64,000 bases of DNA from positions 37,587 to 101,586 of the forward strand of contig NZ_JAMQOQ010000009.1 of NCBI RefSeq assembly GCF_031624635.1, given 5' to 3'. This document shows positions 37,032 through 48,123 of this stretch, piece after piece. The stretch is from Halogeometricum sp. S3BR5-2 (GTDB lineage Archaea > Halobacteriota > Halobacteria > Halobacteriales > Haloferacaceae). The first letter of the stretch is position 1; every line of letters begins with the position of its first letter. The position numbers and the translations under genes are program-made. Under the pieces are notes generated by a model. That model did no database searches. It saw only the letters and a program-made list of their open reading frames with translations, and had not been told where the DNA came from.

Positions 37032-37507
37032 TCTGTATCGATCAAACCAAGAAATCCGTGCAAGTTGAGCCGCGTGCCGCGTGGTTTCCGCGTGGCACGC
37101 GGCCCTCTGTCGAACTCTCTGGGCAACGCGACTGGACGTGTTTGCTGGGCGCGATCACCGAGAACGGTGATCGCTTTTTCTCCCGGTTCACCGAGTACGT
37201 AACCGCCGACCACGCGAAGCATTTCATTCTCGCGTTATGTGAAGAATTCGAGGATGATTTGCTCGTCGTGTTGGATGGAGCGCCGTATTTTCAGGCGTCA
37301 GCCGTCACGGACCTGGCGGCCCGTGACGACCTCGCCTTCGTGACGCTGCCGGCGTATTCACCGGAGCTCAATCCAGTCGAGGAGTGCTGGAGACAGTTAC
37401 AATCGGCTCTCAGCAACCGGTTCTTTGACTCGCTCGACGATCTTACAACAGCAATCGACACCGCTCTCGACCAACTTTCCATTCCAGAAGTGAGCAACTA
37501 TTTCTAA
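37016..37507 (+). CDS. IS630 transposase, downstream frame (DDE catalytic part)
   Basis: 163 residues with the DDE-type core: CIDQTKKSVQV near the start, LLVVLDGAPYFQASAV for the second Asp, and FVTLPAYSPELNPVEECWRQ containing the last acidic residue, typical of IS630/Tc1-like enzymes. It overlaps the upstream frame by 16 bases; the full enzyme probably arises by frameshifting at the A-run. Confidence 0.8.
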   Translation: MDATVVCIDQTKKSVQVEPRAAWFPRGTRPSVELSGQRDWTCLLGAITENGDRFFSRFTEYVTADHAKHFILALCEEFEDDLLVVLDGAPYFQASAVTDLAARDDLAFVTLPAYSPELNPVEECWRQLQSALSNRFFDSLDDLTTAIDTALDQLSIPEVSNYF

Positions 37508-37518
37508 TGACTACTATA

Positions 37519-37677
37519 GTCGCTGTCTGGGTCGCCCACGCGCTGGCCTTCGCACTGTTCCCCGGTAAACTCAAACCCATCCGGAGCCAGTATCCGTTCA
37601 TCATCGTAATGATCTTCTACACGATGACGAGCATGTGGGTTGTCACCCAACCGTTCACCCCCCCACCATACGTATGA
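37519..37677 (+). pseudogene. C-terminal fragment of polytopic membrane protein (copy of 39572-41083)
   Basis: Directly after the IS630 right end, the frame reads VAHALAFALFPGKLKPIRSQ then YPFIIVMIFYTMTSMWVV and stops at 37677. This aligns with the end of the intact protein at 39572-41083 (AAHAVAYDLFSSRLVAVRSQ, YPFIAVMIGYTVISLWII). Only about 52 residues survive. Confidence 0.75.
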
Positions 37678-37955
37678 CTTCCGGTGTCCTCACCCCAGAG
37701 ACTGCAGTACTCGATGATGAACCGCCAGAAGCCCGGTGTCAGTACTGTCATCGCCCGTTCGATACCGCCCGTTCGTGTGCGCTCCACATCGGTGAGGTTC
37801 ACTCGAATGAGTGGACCGAAGACGAGCACCTCGCGTACGAAGACGCAGTGGCGGCTGAGGATGACGAACTCTGGATGTACCACATGAAAATCGTCGTTGG
37901 TCTTGGCGTGACGTATGCGATAATTGTGCTCATTTATATGATTGTCCTCGGATAG
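37674..37955 (+). CDS. C2H2-type zinc-finger protein with C-terminal membrane anchor
   Basis: 93 residues. RCQYCHRPFDTARSCALHIG followed by EVH gives a C-x2-C...H-x4-H zinc finger, then an acidic helix (EDEHLAYEDAVAAEDDELW) and one transmembrane helix (IVVGLGVTYAIIVLIYMIVL). Start ATG overlaps the stop of the membrane-protein fragment (ATGA). A paralogue lies at 41067-41336 next to the intact membrane protein. The pair recurs together, so the two proteins probably work together at the membrane; their job is unknown. Confidence 0.75.
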   Translation: MTSGVLTPETAVLDDEPPEARCQYCHRPFDTARSCALHIGEVHSNEWTEDEHLAYEDAVAAEDDELWMYHMKIVVGLGVTYAIIVLIYMIVLG

Positions 37956-38029
37956 CGATCTACTACCGTCGGCTCTGAAAGTCATGCTACACTCGATCGC
38001 GCATCGTTGTGCGATTCGACGCGCACACA

Positions 38030-38125
38030 GTTTCAAAGCAACTATAGAAGTCAGAACGACTCGATGACGTGGCCGGGGTCGCCGTAGCCCGTGTGTTTCA
38101 AAGCAACTATAGAAGTCAGAACGAC
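38030..38125. CRISPR. Two-repeat CRISPR-like unit (31-bp repeat, 34-bp spacer)
   Basis: Identical 31-base repeats at 38030-38060 and 38095-38125 (begin GTTTCAAAGCAACTATAG, end CAGAACGAC) are separated by a 34-base GC-rich spacer at 38061-38094. Repeat and spacer lengths are typical of CRISPR arrays. The repeat begins with GTTTC but does not end in the usual GAAAC or GAAG. No cas gene lies in the window. A short hyphenated inverted repeat (CGATCGCGCA...TGTGCGATTCG) precedes the first repeat. Confidence 0.55.
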
Positions 38126-38208
38126 AATTCTGAGAGTCCACAAAACGCGACTTGAGACGCGGCTTTCGAAAGGAACACTCATTTGGCGCTCCCATCTAAG
38201 CTCTGGAT

Positions 38209-38295
38209 ATGGAGGATAAGAATCTCATGCTGGTAGCACTGCTCGGAATCGTTTCGTTATTGGTTCTGACCGGCTTTGTTATCCGATTAACGTAG
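38209..38295 (+). CDS. 28-residue single-helix membrane micro-protein
   Basis: ORF from ATG 38209 encodes MEDKNLMLVALLGIVSLLVL plus TGFVIRLT: a charged head and one transmembrane helix. Such small membrane proteins often accompany respiratory complexes. It lies 123 bases before the lipoprotein gene and could be co-transcribed. Too short for statistical support. Confidence 0.35.
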   Translation: MEDKNLMLVALLGIVSLLVLTGFVIRLT

Positions 38296-38417
38296 GGCCT
38301 ATCTTGTGTTGAGGGGTCGAAGAACCGCTGTTCAGTCAATCACCCGGAGGGAGTAGTGACGGGGTGATTCGAGCACTGAACCAGAATTCCTACCTCCGAT
38401 GGAGAGAAGAACACCAT

Positions 38418-39485
38418 ATGAAGCGACGCGCCCTCATTACGCGAGGGGCAGGACTTGCTGGTGGGGTTGCTCTCACTGGGTGTCTGAGTCGTCTCGGCTT
38501 CGAGACGCAATCCGCATGGCGGGACCCCCCTCTCGTTCAGGATCGGCCTGATGCAGTCTATTATCCGGCAATCGTCGAAGGGATGGGAATGTACGGGACG
38601 ACGAAAGCTGGCGACGTCGGATTTGCACTGATGCACTCGTTCCCGCATCGGTTCTGGAACCTAACGGGGACGAACAAGACGAAGGTCGTCGTCCGATCCA
38701 GTGATTCCCTCCATCTCATGGCGAGCGTCTGGGACGTGGAGACGAAGACGATCCTGCCCCTCGATATCTCCGTGGAGATCAGCAATACTGACGGCCAGGT
38801 GACCAGCACCAATTTGTGGCCGATGATCTCGCCGAACATGGGATTTCACTACGGAGACAACGTCGGACTGCCCGGTGAGGGACAATACGACATCACCCTC
38901 CGCGTCGGTCCGCTTCAGACCAATCGGACGGAACCCCTCGAAGGCCGATTCACGGAGGCACAATCGGCGACGATGAGCTTCACGTTCGATACGAGTGAAA
39001 CGTACAATCTCGAATATCGGCGGCTGGGAGAGAAAGCGGGGACCCGAGGAACTGTCGACCTGATGGAGATGCAGATGATGCCTGAACCCCTGGCCCCCCG
39101 GAAAGACAATCTTCCCGGTCGGCTGATCGGTGACGGGTCCTCTGGTGACGCGACCTTCTTCGTCACCGTCGTTGAGAAAGGGACTCGCTTTGGTGAGGAT
39201 GATCGCCCGTACATGATCGTCTCTCCGAGAACGCCGTACAATCGTGTCGTTCTCCCACGGATGGCGCTCTCGGCGACCGTGGAACGCGGACAGAAGACGG
39301 TTTTTCAGGGGCCGCTTCGGGCATCCCTCGATCCGGAGATTAGCTGTTATTACGGGACATCCATCCCCGGGATTGAGTCTGGCGACTCGGTCACGATCAC
39401 CGTACAGACGCCGCCCCAGCTCGCACGACACGACGGATACGAGACCGCCTTTCTCGATATGGCTCCAATCGAGTTTACTGTGTGA
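38418..39485 (+). CDS. Tat-exported lipoprotein, Tp34/P19-like metal-uptake family
   Basis: 355 residues from MKRRALITRGAGLAGGVALT, a twin-arginine signal with lipobox LTGC, so lipid-anchored outside the membrane. The N-terminal domain (AIVEGMGMYGTTKAGDVGFA, MHSFPHRFWNLTGTNKT) resembles iron-transport-associated Tp34/P19 and related haloarchaeal DUF7350-type proteins, with Met and His residues suited to Cu or Fe binding. The C-terminal half is beta-rich. An upstream ATG at 38364 would place 18 residues before the signal and is rejected. Convergent with the 39572-41083 membrane protein. Metal identity is not known. Confidence 0.65.
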   Translation: MKRRALITRGAGLAGGVALTGCLSRLGFETQSAWRDPPLVQDRPDAVYYPAIVEGMGMYGTTKAGDVGFALMHSFPHRFWNLTGTNKTKVVVRSSDSLHLMASVWDVETKTILPLDISVEISNTDGQVTSTNLWPMISPNMGFHYGDNVGLPGEGQYDITLRVGPLQTNRTEPLEGRFTEAQSATMSFTFDTSETYNLEYRRLGEKAGTRGTVDLMEMQMMPEPLAPRKDNLPGRLIGDGSSGDATFFVTVVEKGTRFGEDDRPYMIVSPRTPYNRVVLPRMALSATVERGQKTVFQGPLRASLDPEISCYYGTSIPGIESGDSVTITVQTPPQLARHDGYETAFLDMAPIEFTV

Positions 39486-39571
39486 AGAGATTGGAGCCAT
39501 CCACGAATTCAAGCTCGCCCACCGCTGGTGTGGTACAAGCGGTCACACTCGATAGCAAATTTCAGCTGCAG

Positions 39572-41083
39572 TTAGGACAGGTACGGTGGAATCGCGCCGG
39601 GGAGGGAGATAATCCAGAGGCTGATTACTGTGTATCCGATCATTACCGCGATGAACGGATACTGACTCCGTACCGCGACGAGTCGGCTTGAGAAGAGATC
39701 GTACGCAACCGCATGGGCCGCCCAGATTGCGAAAAGATGCCCGATGAGCACGGACGCGATACCTAATCCCTCAAACCATGACGGGGGAGACAGAATCAAC
39801 GGATTCGCTGGTGGAGACAATGGTGAGGTGAGAGCCATCATCAGTGCCGGGCTGAGGGACACAAACAGCCCGGCGTAGTGAGCGAAGTGATACCCTGCTG
39901 CGATTGCCAGGAGTGGTGGGGAGAACTGAAATGCGATCGTCCGAGCGGTGATATAGGTACCAGACCTACGTCGTGAGAGGCGGCCCGCATACCAGTATGC
40001 CCCCAAGAAGACGGCATACCCGCAGACGAATAGTAACGTGTACACGAGGATTGCGCGAGTCTCTACGTTCACGATTCCGAGGGAAGTGATGCCGACAAGT
40101 GTCTCGATGGTCGTTGCACCGGCACTGGTGGTGATGAAGCCGCTGTACGTTAGTTCCCAGATCAGCGCGATGATGAACGCGACGTCGGAGACATCTGTAA
40201 CTAAGTCTGCATTTCGAAGGTCACTCCCTGGAAGCTTCACTTGGAGCGTCCCGTTCTCTCGTTGGATGGGTGCGACAGCACCGTACAGCCGGAAGAGGAC
40301 TGAGAGTGGATCTGCGTTATCAAACCACGATTCTGGGCCGAACAGGAGAGCACCGGCAATCGTTATCGTCGAATAGATTAGGATGGCCATCGCGAGAATG
40401 GATGGGACAGCACTGACGGGAAAAATAACCTCGACCAAGACGAGCACCAAGAGCCCACCAACGGCTGGCCAGCGCTGCAACGCGTGCGGATACTCGCGGA
40501 ATCCGGAGGGAAGAATGGAGGCGATCGTTTGCCACGGATTGAGAGCCGGCCATACGTTCCCAACGAAATAGGTCGCGATTGGGAGGCCAGCGCGAACCCC
40601 AGCAAACGTGAGCAAGATTGTGAGGCTTGCCGTTGGGAGCTGGGGTCCAGTAAACCCGAGGAATATCGACAGCACGAGGGCAGCGACTCCAAGACTACGG
40701 CCGATCCAAGCAAGTGAATCCCACCCCCGTTCAACCGTCGGAAGTGTCTGTGACCAGCTGTGTAGATCCTGGATGAACGCTCGATCGGTAACGAAACTCG
40801 CGAGGAGTGCGGATGCCCCAATTGTGGCACCTCCCGTCGCAAGATAGAGCCACTGCGGGACTGCCAGCGTGTCTCGTGATTGCTTCGAGAGCGTAAGACC
40901 GTTCCCTGCCGCGACGGTATCCACGAAGAACAGCAACAGCGCGACCCACGCTAAAAACTGCACGCCAACTCTCCATCGAGGTACTGATAGCACAGGTTTC
41001 AGTACATTCGAGAGAGACCATCGCTTCGGCTGCCTCTCAGCGCAGACTGTTACGTCCGTATCTGGGTCACGCGAAGATGGCAT
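39572..41083 (-). CDS. Large polytopic membrane protein, unknown function
   Basis: 503 residues with about 12-13 transmembrane helices and short loops; N-terminus cytoplasmic and charged. Distinct motifs are GGATIGASALLASFVTDRAF, VGNVWPALNPWQTIAS, GPESWFDNADPLSVLFRLYG and FAHYAGLFVSLSP. The NPW and EXWFDxxDP-type motifs suggest a dedicated haloarchaeal family rather than a known transporter. It overlaps the zinc-finger gene upstream by 17 bases. A broken copy lies at 37519-37677. Location near metal and respiratory genes hints at that area but nothing more. Confidence 0.7.
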   Translation of the reverse strand: MPSSRDPDTDVTVCAERQPKRWSLSNVLKPVLSVPRWRVGVQFLAWVALLLFFVDTVAAGNGLTLSKQSRDTLAVPQWLYLATGGATIGASALLASFVTDRAFIQDLHSWSQTLPTVERGWDSLAWIGRSLGVAALVLSIFLGFTGPQLPTASLTILLTFAGVRAGLPIATYFVGNVWPALNPWQTIASILPSGFREYPHALQRWPAVGGLLVLVLVEVIFPVSAVPSILAMAILIYSTITIAGALLFGPESWFDNADPLSVLFRLYGAVAPIQRENGTLQVKLPGSDLRNADLVTDVSDVAFIIALIWELTYSGFITTSAGATTIETLVGITSLGIVNVETRAILVYTLLFVCGYAVFLGAYWYAGRLSRRRSGTYITARTIAFQFSPPLLAIAAGYHFAHYAGLFVSLSPALMMALTSPLSPPANPLILSPPSWFEGLGIASVLIGHLFAIWAAHAVAYDLFSSRLVAVRSQYPFIAVMIGYTVISLWIISLPGAIPPYLS

Positions 41084-41336
41084 AGAGGAATAATAACCCG
41101 AAGTATAACAGAACCAATACTGCGAGTGCTTTCAAACGGAGTGTTCGTAAGTCCTCCTCCTCGGCAGTCAACGCGGACTCAAACGCATCTTGCTCCGAGT
41201 CGTCAAGTCGGCTATGATGTTCTAGCCCTTTGTGGAGCACGAGACGCTCGTTGGTTGGAAACGGATGCCCGCAGTACTCACAAGTGCCAGCAGGTGTTTT
41301 ATTCCTCGGTATAGTAGTCCGTATTTGCGACATCAC
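41067..41336 (-). CDS. C2H2-type zinc-finger protein with C-terminal membrane anchor
   Basis: 89 residues: CEYCGHPFPTNERLVLHKGL then EHH for the zinc finger, an acidic helix (DSEQDAFESALTAEEEDL) and a terminal transmembrane helix (ALAVLVLLYFGLLFLYAIF). Paralogue of 37674-37955. It is first in an overlapping pair with the 39572-41083 membrane protein. The gene order is opposite to that of the broken pair, where the membrane-protein end precedes the zinc-finger gene. Confidence 0.75.
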   Translation of the reverse strand: MMSQIRTTIPRNKTPAGTCEYCGHPFPTNERLVLHKGLEHHSRLDDSEQDAFESALTAEEEDLRTLRLKALAVLVLLYFGLLFLYAIFA

Positions 41337-41671
41337 GATCGATCGCTGTTACGAAGAACTAACGAACTCGGCTTTGAAACCGTTCTGGTTCGACGTTCGA
41401 GCATCACCCCCTTGGATATCGAGCTACGTGGCGCCACCACTAGACGGAGATCGTCGGTTACAACAGATTTGCTATCGAGGAACGAAGTTGCCCAAGCACT
41501 CCCTTTGACGGCGGGGATGTGGCCTTTCTTTCGGAGTGGTTGTGCTCGACCGATGGCTGGCTCTCCCCCTCGTGGTCTTCTTCGTAGGCGTCGCAGTAGA
41601 TGCACACAGGAAAGAGCAAGTGGAGCAACTGTATAAAATCACTTGACGGCAAATTAACATATGACAGAGGG
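41337..41671. other. Intergenic region with doubtful small ORF
   Basis: About 335 bases. A minus-strand frame (41458-41691, 77 codons) includes LFPVCIYCDAYEEDHEGESQ and a His-rich patch (VEHNHSERK), which might be a metal-binding peptide, but it overlaps the next gene and has no supporting start context. Nothing else stands out. Confidence 0.3.
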
Positions 41672-41932
41672 TTATACTGCAGATTGGTCAAACTGAGAGA
41701 GAACTAGTACGATACCAAGAATCACACCGAGCCCGAGTGTCGCTGCTGTTGCTCCATAGAGTGCCATACTCGGGGGTGTCGGATGAAAGAGAACGGAACC
41801 AAGAACAGAAATGTGCTGAATCTCTGAGCTCGTTCCAATAATTAATCCGAGTCCAGCGCCGACGGCGATCCCGACGAGTATGACGAGTCCGAAGATTCGC
41901 TTTCCACTCTGAGTACGTACCGTATCGCCCAT
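41672..41932 (-). CDS. Small two-helix membrane protein, haloarchaeal
   Basis: 86 residues from MGDTVRTQSGKRIFG, followed by helix LVILVGIAVGAGLGLIIGTS, an external loop (HISVLGSVLFHPTPPSM) and helix ATAATLGLGVILGIVLVLS. Resembles small membrane subunits found with haloarchaeal respiratory genes; the family is not certain. The in-frame ATG at 42034 lies inside the neighbouring TnpB element and is rejected. Confidence 0.6.
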   Translation of the reverse strand: MGDTVRTQSGKRIFGLVILVGIAVGAGLGLIIGTSSEIQHISVLGSVLFHPTPPSMALYGATAATLGLGVILGIVLVLSQFDQSAV

Positions 41933-42011
41933 ACAGGTTAGTTGTAGCCGATAGTGTAAGAACGCTCTTGTTCGGCTTGGGTTATTAATTGGTAGCGTTC
42001 GAAGTAAGCTA

Positions 42012-43310
42012 CCACGGCCTAAAGGCCATGGCATTCAGCATGGACTCCCACTCTAACCGAATCCGGTACGGGAACAACCCCGTTCGTGTTCAGCATCCCG
42101 CTGTTCAAGCGCACGCCTACGGGTGCGCCTCCTTCGGCCTCGGTTTGGTTCCGAAGGAGCTTCAGACCGATGTTCTTCGCCGTCGCCAGACGCCCGGCGT
42201 CTGGCTGCCCGCCAGAACTGCAGGTTCTGGCGACCGCATTGTAGTCCGCGTGATTCTCGTACCCACAGTCCTGACAGCGGAGTGACTCTCTCGACGGGCG
42301 GTTGTCCTCGTGGGTGAATCCGCACGTCGAACACCGCTGGCTCGTATACTGTGGATTCACGACCTGGACGGTGATCCCACGAGCCTCAGCCTTGTACTTG
42401 ACGTAGCCCGTGAGCCGCTGGAACGGCCAGAGGTGGTGCCACTTCGCGTGTGGCAACCGCTTACGGATGTTCGTCAGCCGCTCGAAAGCGATATACGAAC
42501 ACCCCGTCTCGACGGCTTTTGTAACGATTCCGTTGGCGACACGGTGGAGCATCTGCTCGAACCAACCCGTCTCCGTCCGTCCGACCGACTGGATGTTCTC
42601 GTGCGCCCACCGCGTCCCGCACTGCGCGAGCGACCCGCGCCGCTTCTCGTACTCGCGGTGCCAGTGGTTGAGTTCATCGGCGGACCAGAACACCCCCGTC
42701 GATGTGACAGCGATGTTCCCGACCCCGAGGTCGACACCGAGAACCGTTCCGTTCTCGGGACGGTCGGGGGCGTCCACATCCGCCGTTGTTCGGATGTGGA
42801 GGTAGAATTCGCCCTCGCGTTCGTGGAGGGTGGCACCAGTCGTCTCGTAGTCGTCGTTCAGGAGGTATTGGGAGTGGGGCGTGTCGCGGTTCTCGTCGGG
42901 GAAGTCGTACCCGACGGTGACGCGCCCACCGACGGTCGACAGCGTGGCGTGGTCGTCGTAGAACGTCGCGTTGCGCTGGTTGTACTCGCAGAACCGAGAC
43001 GTGAACGTCGGGAGCGAGGCGTACTCGCCCTGCTTCCACTTCGCCACGACGCTCTTGAGCGCGTCCACAGCGCGGTCCCGAGCCGACTGGACATGGTTGC
43101 TGTGGAGGTCGGTTCGGTCACGGATCACAGAGTACGTTTCCTCGTGGAGCGTGGACTTCCGCGTCTCGACCCACTCGCCGTCTTGCGCTACGTCTACGAC
43201 GTAGTTCGCGGCATCGAGGAACTGCTGTATCGTTTCGCGGAGGAGGTCCGCGTCGGCACTATCCACGTCGAGCTTGACGGGGACGGTCCGGCGGACCTCC
43301 ATACCATCAC
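42012..43310 (-). mobile_element. IS1341-type element carrying TnpB (third)
   Basis: The TnpB stop codon lies within a perfect-type hairpin at 42012-42031 (CCACGGCC-TAAA-GGCCATGG on the plus strand), the likely right end. The left end is somewhere in 43303-43450 and was not resolved. No TnpA is present. Confidence 0.55.
42019..43302 (-). CDS. tnpB: TnpB (IS605 OrfB) RNA-guided nuclease, third copy, with hairpin insertion
   Basis: 427 residues. RuvC motifs: [18 protein letters not shown] with the first Asp, [15 protein letters not shown] with the Glu, and [10 protein letters not shown]...[13 protein letters not shown] with zinc ligands and the last Asp. Directly after ADYNA, where such proteins normally continue AKNIGL, there is an 18-residue in-frame insertion ([18 protein letters not shown]) encoded by two adjacent DNA hairpins. 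The frame stays open, so it may still fold, but the site is next to the catalytic Asp. Confidence 0.88.
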   Translation of the reverse strand: MEVRRTVPVKLDVDSADADLLRETIQQFLDAANYVVDVAQDGEWVETRKSTLHEETYSVIRDRTDLHSNHVQSARDRAVDALKSVVAKWKQGEYASLPTFTSRFCEYNQRNATFYDDHATLSTVGGRVTVGYDFPDENRDTPHSQYLLNDDYETTGATLHEREGEFYLHIRTTADVDAPDRPENGTVLGVDLGVGNIAVTSTGVFWSADELNHWHREYEKRRGSLAQCGTRWAHENIQSVGRTETGWFEQMLHRVANGIVTKAVETGCSYIAFERLTNIRKRLPHAKWHHLWPFQRLTGYVKYKAEARGITVQVVNPQYTSQRCSTCGFTHEDNRPSRESLRCQDCGYENHADYNAVARTCSSGGQPDAGRLATAKNIGLKLLRNQTEAEGGAPVGVRLNSGMLNTNGVVPVPDSVRVGVHAECHGL

Positions 43311-43677
43311 AAGATGGAATATGTACGTAAAGACTAATACAGGGCTGGGGAACTGGCCAGCCATCGACGGAGAACAGTCACAGAATCATGTCGGGTTCCT
43401 CCTGCACCTAAAGGCGCAGGTATCCACCTTGAGGAATCTATGATTTCATCAGGCAAAATAGGGTGACACGATAACAGTCGGTTTATTATGTTCGTGGCCG
43501 TAACTCCAGTAATGGCCACTCAATTTGAGAGTCACCACACCCACAGTCGATCGTCAGGAGTGTGCCAACGGTTGTCTGCAGCGGGTGTCCCCTGGAGACG
43601 ACCGGTGGCGTATCGGAATGGCCGTAATCAGGAGATAGGACTCAGGGAAACAAGTGAACTCCCGTTACTACCCGACA
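43303..43677. other. Intergenic region, TnpB left end and promoter region
   Basis: About 375 bases without a supported gene. The first part should contain the left end of the TnpB element; the last part the promoter of the DUF7541-like operon. Short frames here show no family features. Confidence 0.35.
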
Positions 43678-44082
43678 ATGAGTGACGAGTCCGACACCAA
43701 TTCAACCTACACTGGAGCGAGCCCGTGGCCGCTGTTCGTTGCCCTCGGCTTAGCGCTCTCTGAGGTTGGCGTCGTTCTCGGACTTCGTCCAGTATCCGTC
43801 GCGGGACTGCTGCTGTTCGTCGGGTCGGTTGCCGGCATCCTGACTGAAGCAGGGTACGTTTCTCGACCTGCGCGGGCGGCTGGGGTGCAAGGAGTCGCAC
43901 TAGTCGGCATTGGGATTACGTTGGTACTACAGAATCAGACCGGGACGACGGTTCGCGGACAGTCGATCGCCATCGCCGGCGTCCTCAGTCTCCTCGGTGC
44001 ACTCCTCTGGGTGGGGTTCATCCGGACACGTGCCCGAGATTCGAAGGCGGCGACCGAGTCGACAGAAACAACATCTGATTGA
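43678..44082 (+). CDS. DUF7541-like membrane protein (terminal-oxidase neighbourhood)
   Basis: 134 residues from MSDESDTNSTYTGASPWPLF; four transmembrane helices (LFVALGLALSEVGVVLGL, VAGLLLFVGSVAGILTEA, GVQGVALVGIGITLVL, IAGVLSLLGALLWVGFI). Resembles a small haloarchaeal membrane protein usually coded beside ba3-type cytochrome oxidase. The oxidase subunits are absent here. It begins a tight three-gene run with 44099 and 44290. ATG 43678 is chosen over 43654 because it begins the typical acidic head. Confidence 0.65.
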   Translation: MSDESDTNSTYTGASPWPLFVALGLALSEVGVVLGLRPVSVAGLLLFVGSVAGILTEAGYVSRPARAAGVQGVALVGIGITLVLQNQTGTTVRGQSIAIAGVLSLLGALLWVGFIRTRARDSKAATESTETTSD

Positions 44083-44098
44083 GATCACTACAACACAC

Positions 44099-44290
44099 AT
44101 GGAATTCAACACGACCACAACCGCGATCGCGTTCATCATCCTGCTGGCCGTTCTCGTTGGCGGCACGGCGATGAGTCCGATGAGCACGAGTACCGTTGCG
44201 ATGGTGAGCGTCGGCCTCCTCGTCTTCGGGGCCCTGTCGCTCGCCCTAGGCGTCAAACATGGCGAATACCGGGCAAGTCACCACCGATAA
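44099..44290 (+). CDS. DUF7333-like two-helix membrane protein
   Basis: 63 residues from ATG 44099: TTTTAIAFIILLAVLVGGTA and TSTVAMVSVGLLVFGALSLA give two membrane helices; the tail is GVKHGEYRASHHR. Spaced 16 bases after the previous gene and overlapping the next one by one base (TAATG), so part of the same operon. Typical small subunit-like protein of haloarchaeal oxidase loci; function unknown. Confidence 0.65.
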   Translation: MEFNTTTTAIAFIILLAVLVGGTAMSPMSTSTVAMVSVGLLVFGALSLALGVKHGEYRASHHR

Positions 44291-44556
44291 TGCTCCCCAA
44301 GAAAGCACAGTTCGGGCTCACAGTCGTCGCGGCGATTCTCATCCCGGGACTCGCTGATTACGCCTTGGCATCTGCAGGCTACACAACTCTCGCTGGGCTC
44401 GTCTGGACGGGTGGATACGGGTTCGGCGTCATCGCCATCTGGTATCTCTGGATTCGACCGCTTGACCTCACCGGTCCCACAGGAATTCAACTCACTGAGG
44501 ACGGGGACCCAGACCAAGATAGCAACCCACCGGAGGGAGATACCCCTTCGTCGTAG
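44290..44556 (+). CDS. Small two-helix membrane protein, terminal-oxidase neighbourhood
   Basis: 88 residues: MLPKKAQFGLTVVAAILIPG, a second helix around LAGLVWTGGYGFGVIAIWYL and an acidic, probably cytoplasmic tail (EDGDPDQDSNPPEGD). Third gene of the run starting at 43678. Family name uncertain. Confidence 0.6.
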   Translation: MLPKKAQFGLTVVAAILIPGLADYALASAGYTTLAGLVWTGGYGFGVIAIWYLWIRPLDLTGPTGIQLTEDGDPDQDSNPPEGDTPSS

Positions 44557-44628
44557 CCCATACAAACGATGAATCCAGTACCTCACCACCCACCATTCCG
44601 ACAGCCGAGGCAGGGATGGCAACGTGGA

Positions 44629-45080
44629 TTATGGTGCTGTATAGGACGGCTCTGCCGAGGAGTCTGCGGCAGCGCTCCCGGCGATGGTTCCTGTTCCTTC
44701 AACAGCGAGAAGGACTCCACCGAAGCTGGCGAGGCCTACCGTGAGGAGTTTCCCATACGCCTCGACGAGCTGGTGGGGGTGAAGTAATTGATTCCCCAGA
44801 ATGCGCTGTACGGGGCGCGGGATGACGTAATTCATGCTCAGCCAGGGCGTGAGTGCAAAGACGAGACCGCCGATAGCACCACCAACCCCGCCATGCACGG
44901 CAGTTGTTCGCCACCCGTCACTCGGGAACCGACCGGCGATAAACCCGCCAACGAATCCTATACTCAACAGCAGTACTACTCCGCCCACAGAACATCTGGG
45001 GGAAAGGAAATAAATGGTCCTGCTCCGAGCGTCACGAGTCCAACCGCACTCCCAAGAGCAAGCGCTTTCCAGCGGAGCAT
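44629..45080 (-). pseudogene. DUF5518-like membrane protein gene with frameshift
   Basis: From ATG 45080 the frame reads MLRWKALALGSAVGLVTLGA and runs into TAG after 34 codons at 44976. The continuing protein (VVLLLSIGFVGGFIAGRFPS, HGGVGGAIGGLVFALTPWLS) is in the next frame, so one base has been lost or gained near 44978. The reconstructed protein is a four-helix DUF5518-type membrane protein. An ORF starting at 45084 in the second frame is open but its first 35 residues are nonsense. Confidence 0.65.
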
Positions 45081-45266
45081 ACATGGGTATCTCTCAACGC
45101 GAGACATGGACCCTCTGGTGCAGTTCCCGAACAAGCACAACGGGATCTTGATGTTGTCGGAGTGAGATTGTTAATAACTCAACTCCAGATAATTGCTAAA
45201 GATGCTTATTTAGAAGCGGTTTTACAGCAGCCAGTTTAATAATGCGCCATTGCCTAGCTTCTGGTA

Positions 45267-47921
<2,655 letters not shown>

Positions 47922-48017
47922 TACCACTAATGACTGGGTTTAGACATAGTACACCTACTGACTTCCCCTCAAGTGGCCATGCGGCAATCCAGTGGAGGTG
48001 TTGCAAGGTAGTGAATT

Positions 48018-48040
48018 GCCTCGGGGGCAAACCCCGGGGC
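48018..48040. mobile_element. Hairpin relic resembling an IS200/IS605 right end
   Basis: GCCTCGGGG-GCAAA-CCCCGGGGC forms a strong hairpin preceded by GTGAATT and followed by ATTCGAC, in a 200-base gap with no gene. The form fits the right-end hairpins of IS1341-type elements or small palindrome-associated derivatives. It could alternatively act as terminator for the ATPase gene 97 bases upstream. Confidence 0.4.
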
Positions 48041-48123
48041 ATTCGACTTGATCTAGGTGTAAGCCGTCGTCATTCGATAACCGTACCAGAACACTCAACC
48101 TATTCGTATGGTGATTTTCCAGT

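Larger units (their letters stand above)
36459..37519 (+). mobile_element. IS630-family insertion sequence with TIRs
   Basis: Left end CTATAGTAACCGTTAGAAC and right end (reverse complement) CTATAGTAGTCATTAGAAA form imperfect terminal repeats bounded by TA, the IS630 target dinucleotide. Two overlapping frames encode the transposase. The right end interrupts a membrane-protein gene whose C-terminal codons follow directly; the left flank is unrelated, so a deletion or rearrangement accompanied the insertion. Confidence 0.75.

Noticed and set aside
36459..38125. Idea that the CRISPR-like repeat is an IS630 end, since both contain CTATAG
   Set aside because: Similarity is limited to a few bases around CTATAG; the 31-base unit does not follow the IS630 terminal repeat.
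38661..39512. 283-codon minus-strand frame opposite the Tp34-like lipoprotein
   Set aside because: The plus strand has a perfect Tat lipoprotein signal and domain pattern; the minus frame lacks motifs.
42310..43443. 377-codon plus-strand frame opposite the third TnpB
   Set aside because: Shadow of a gene with complete RuvC and zinc-finger motifs on the other strand.
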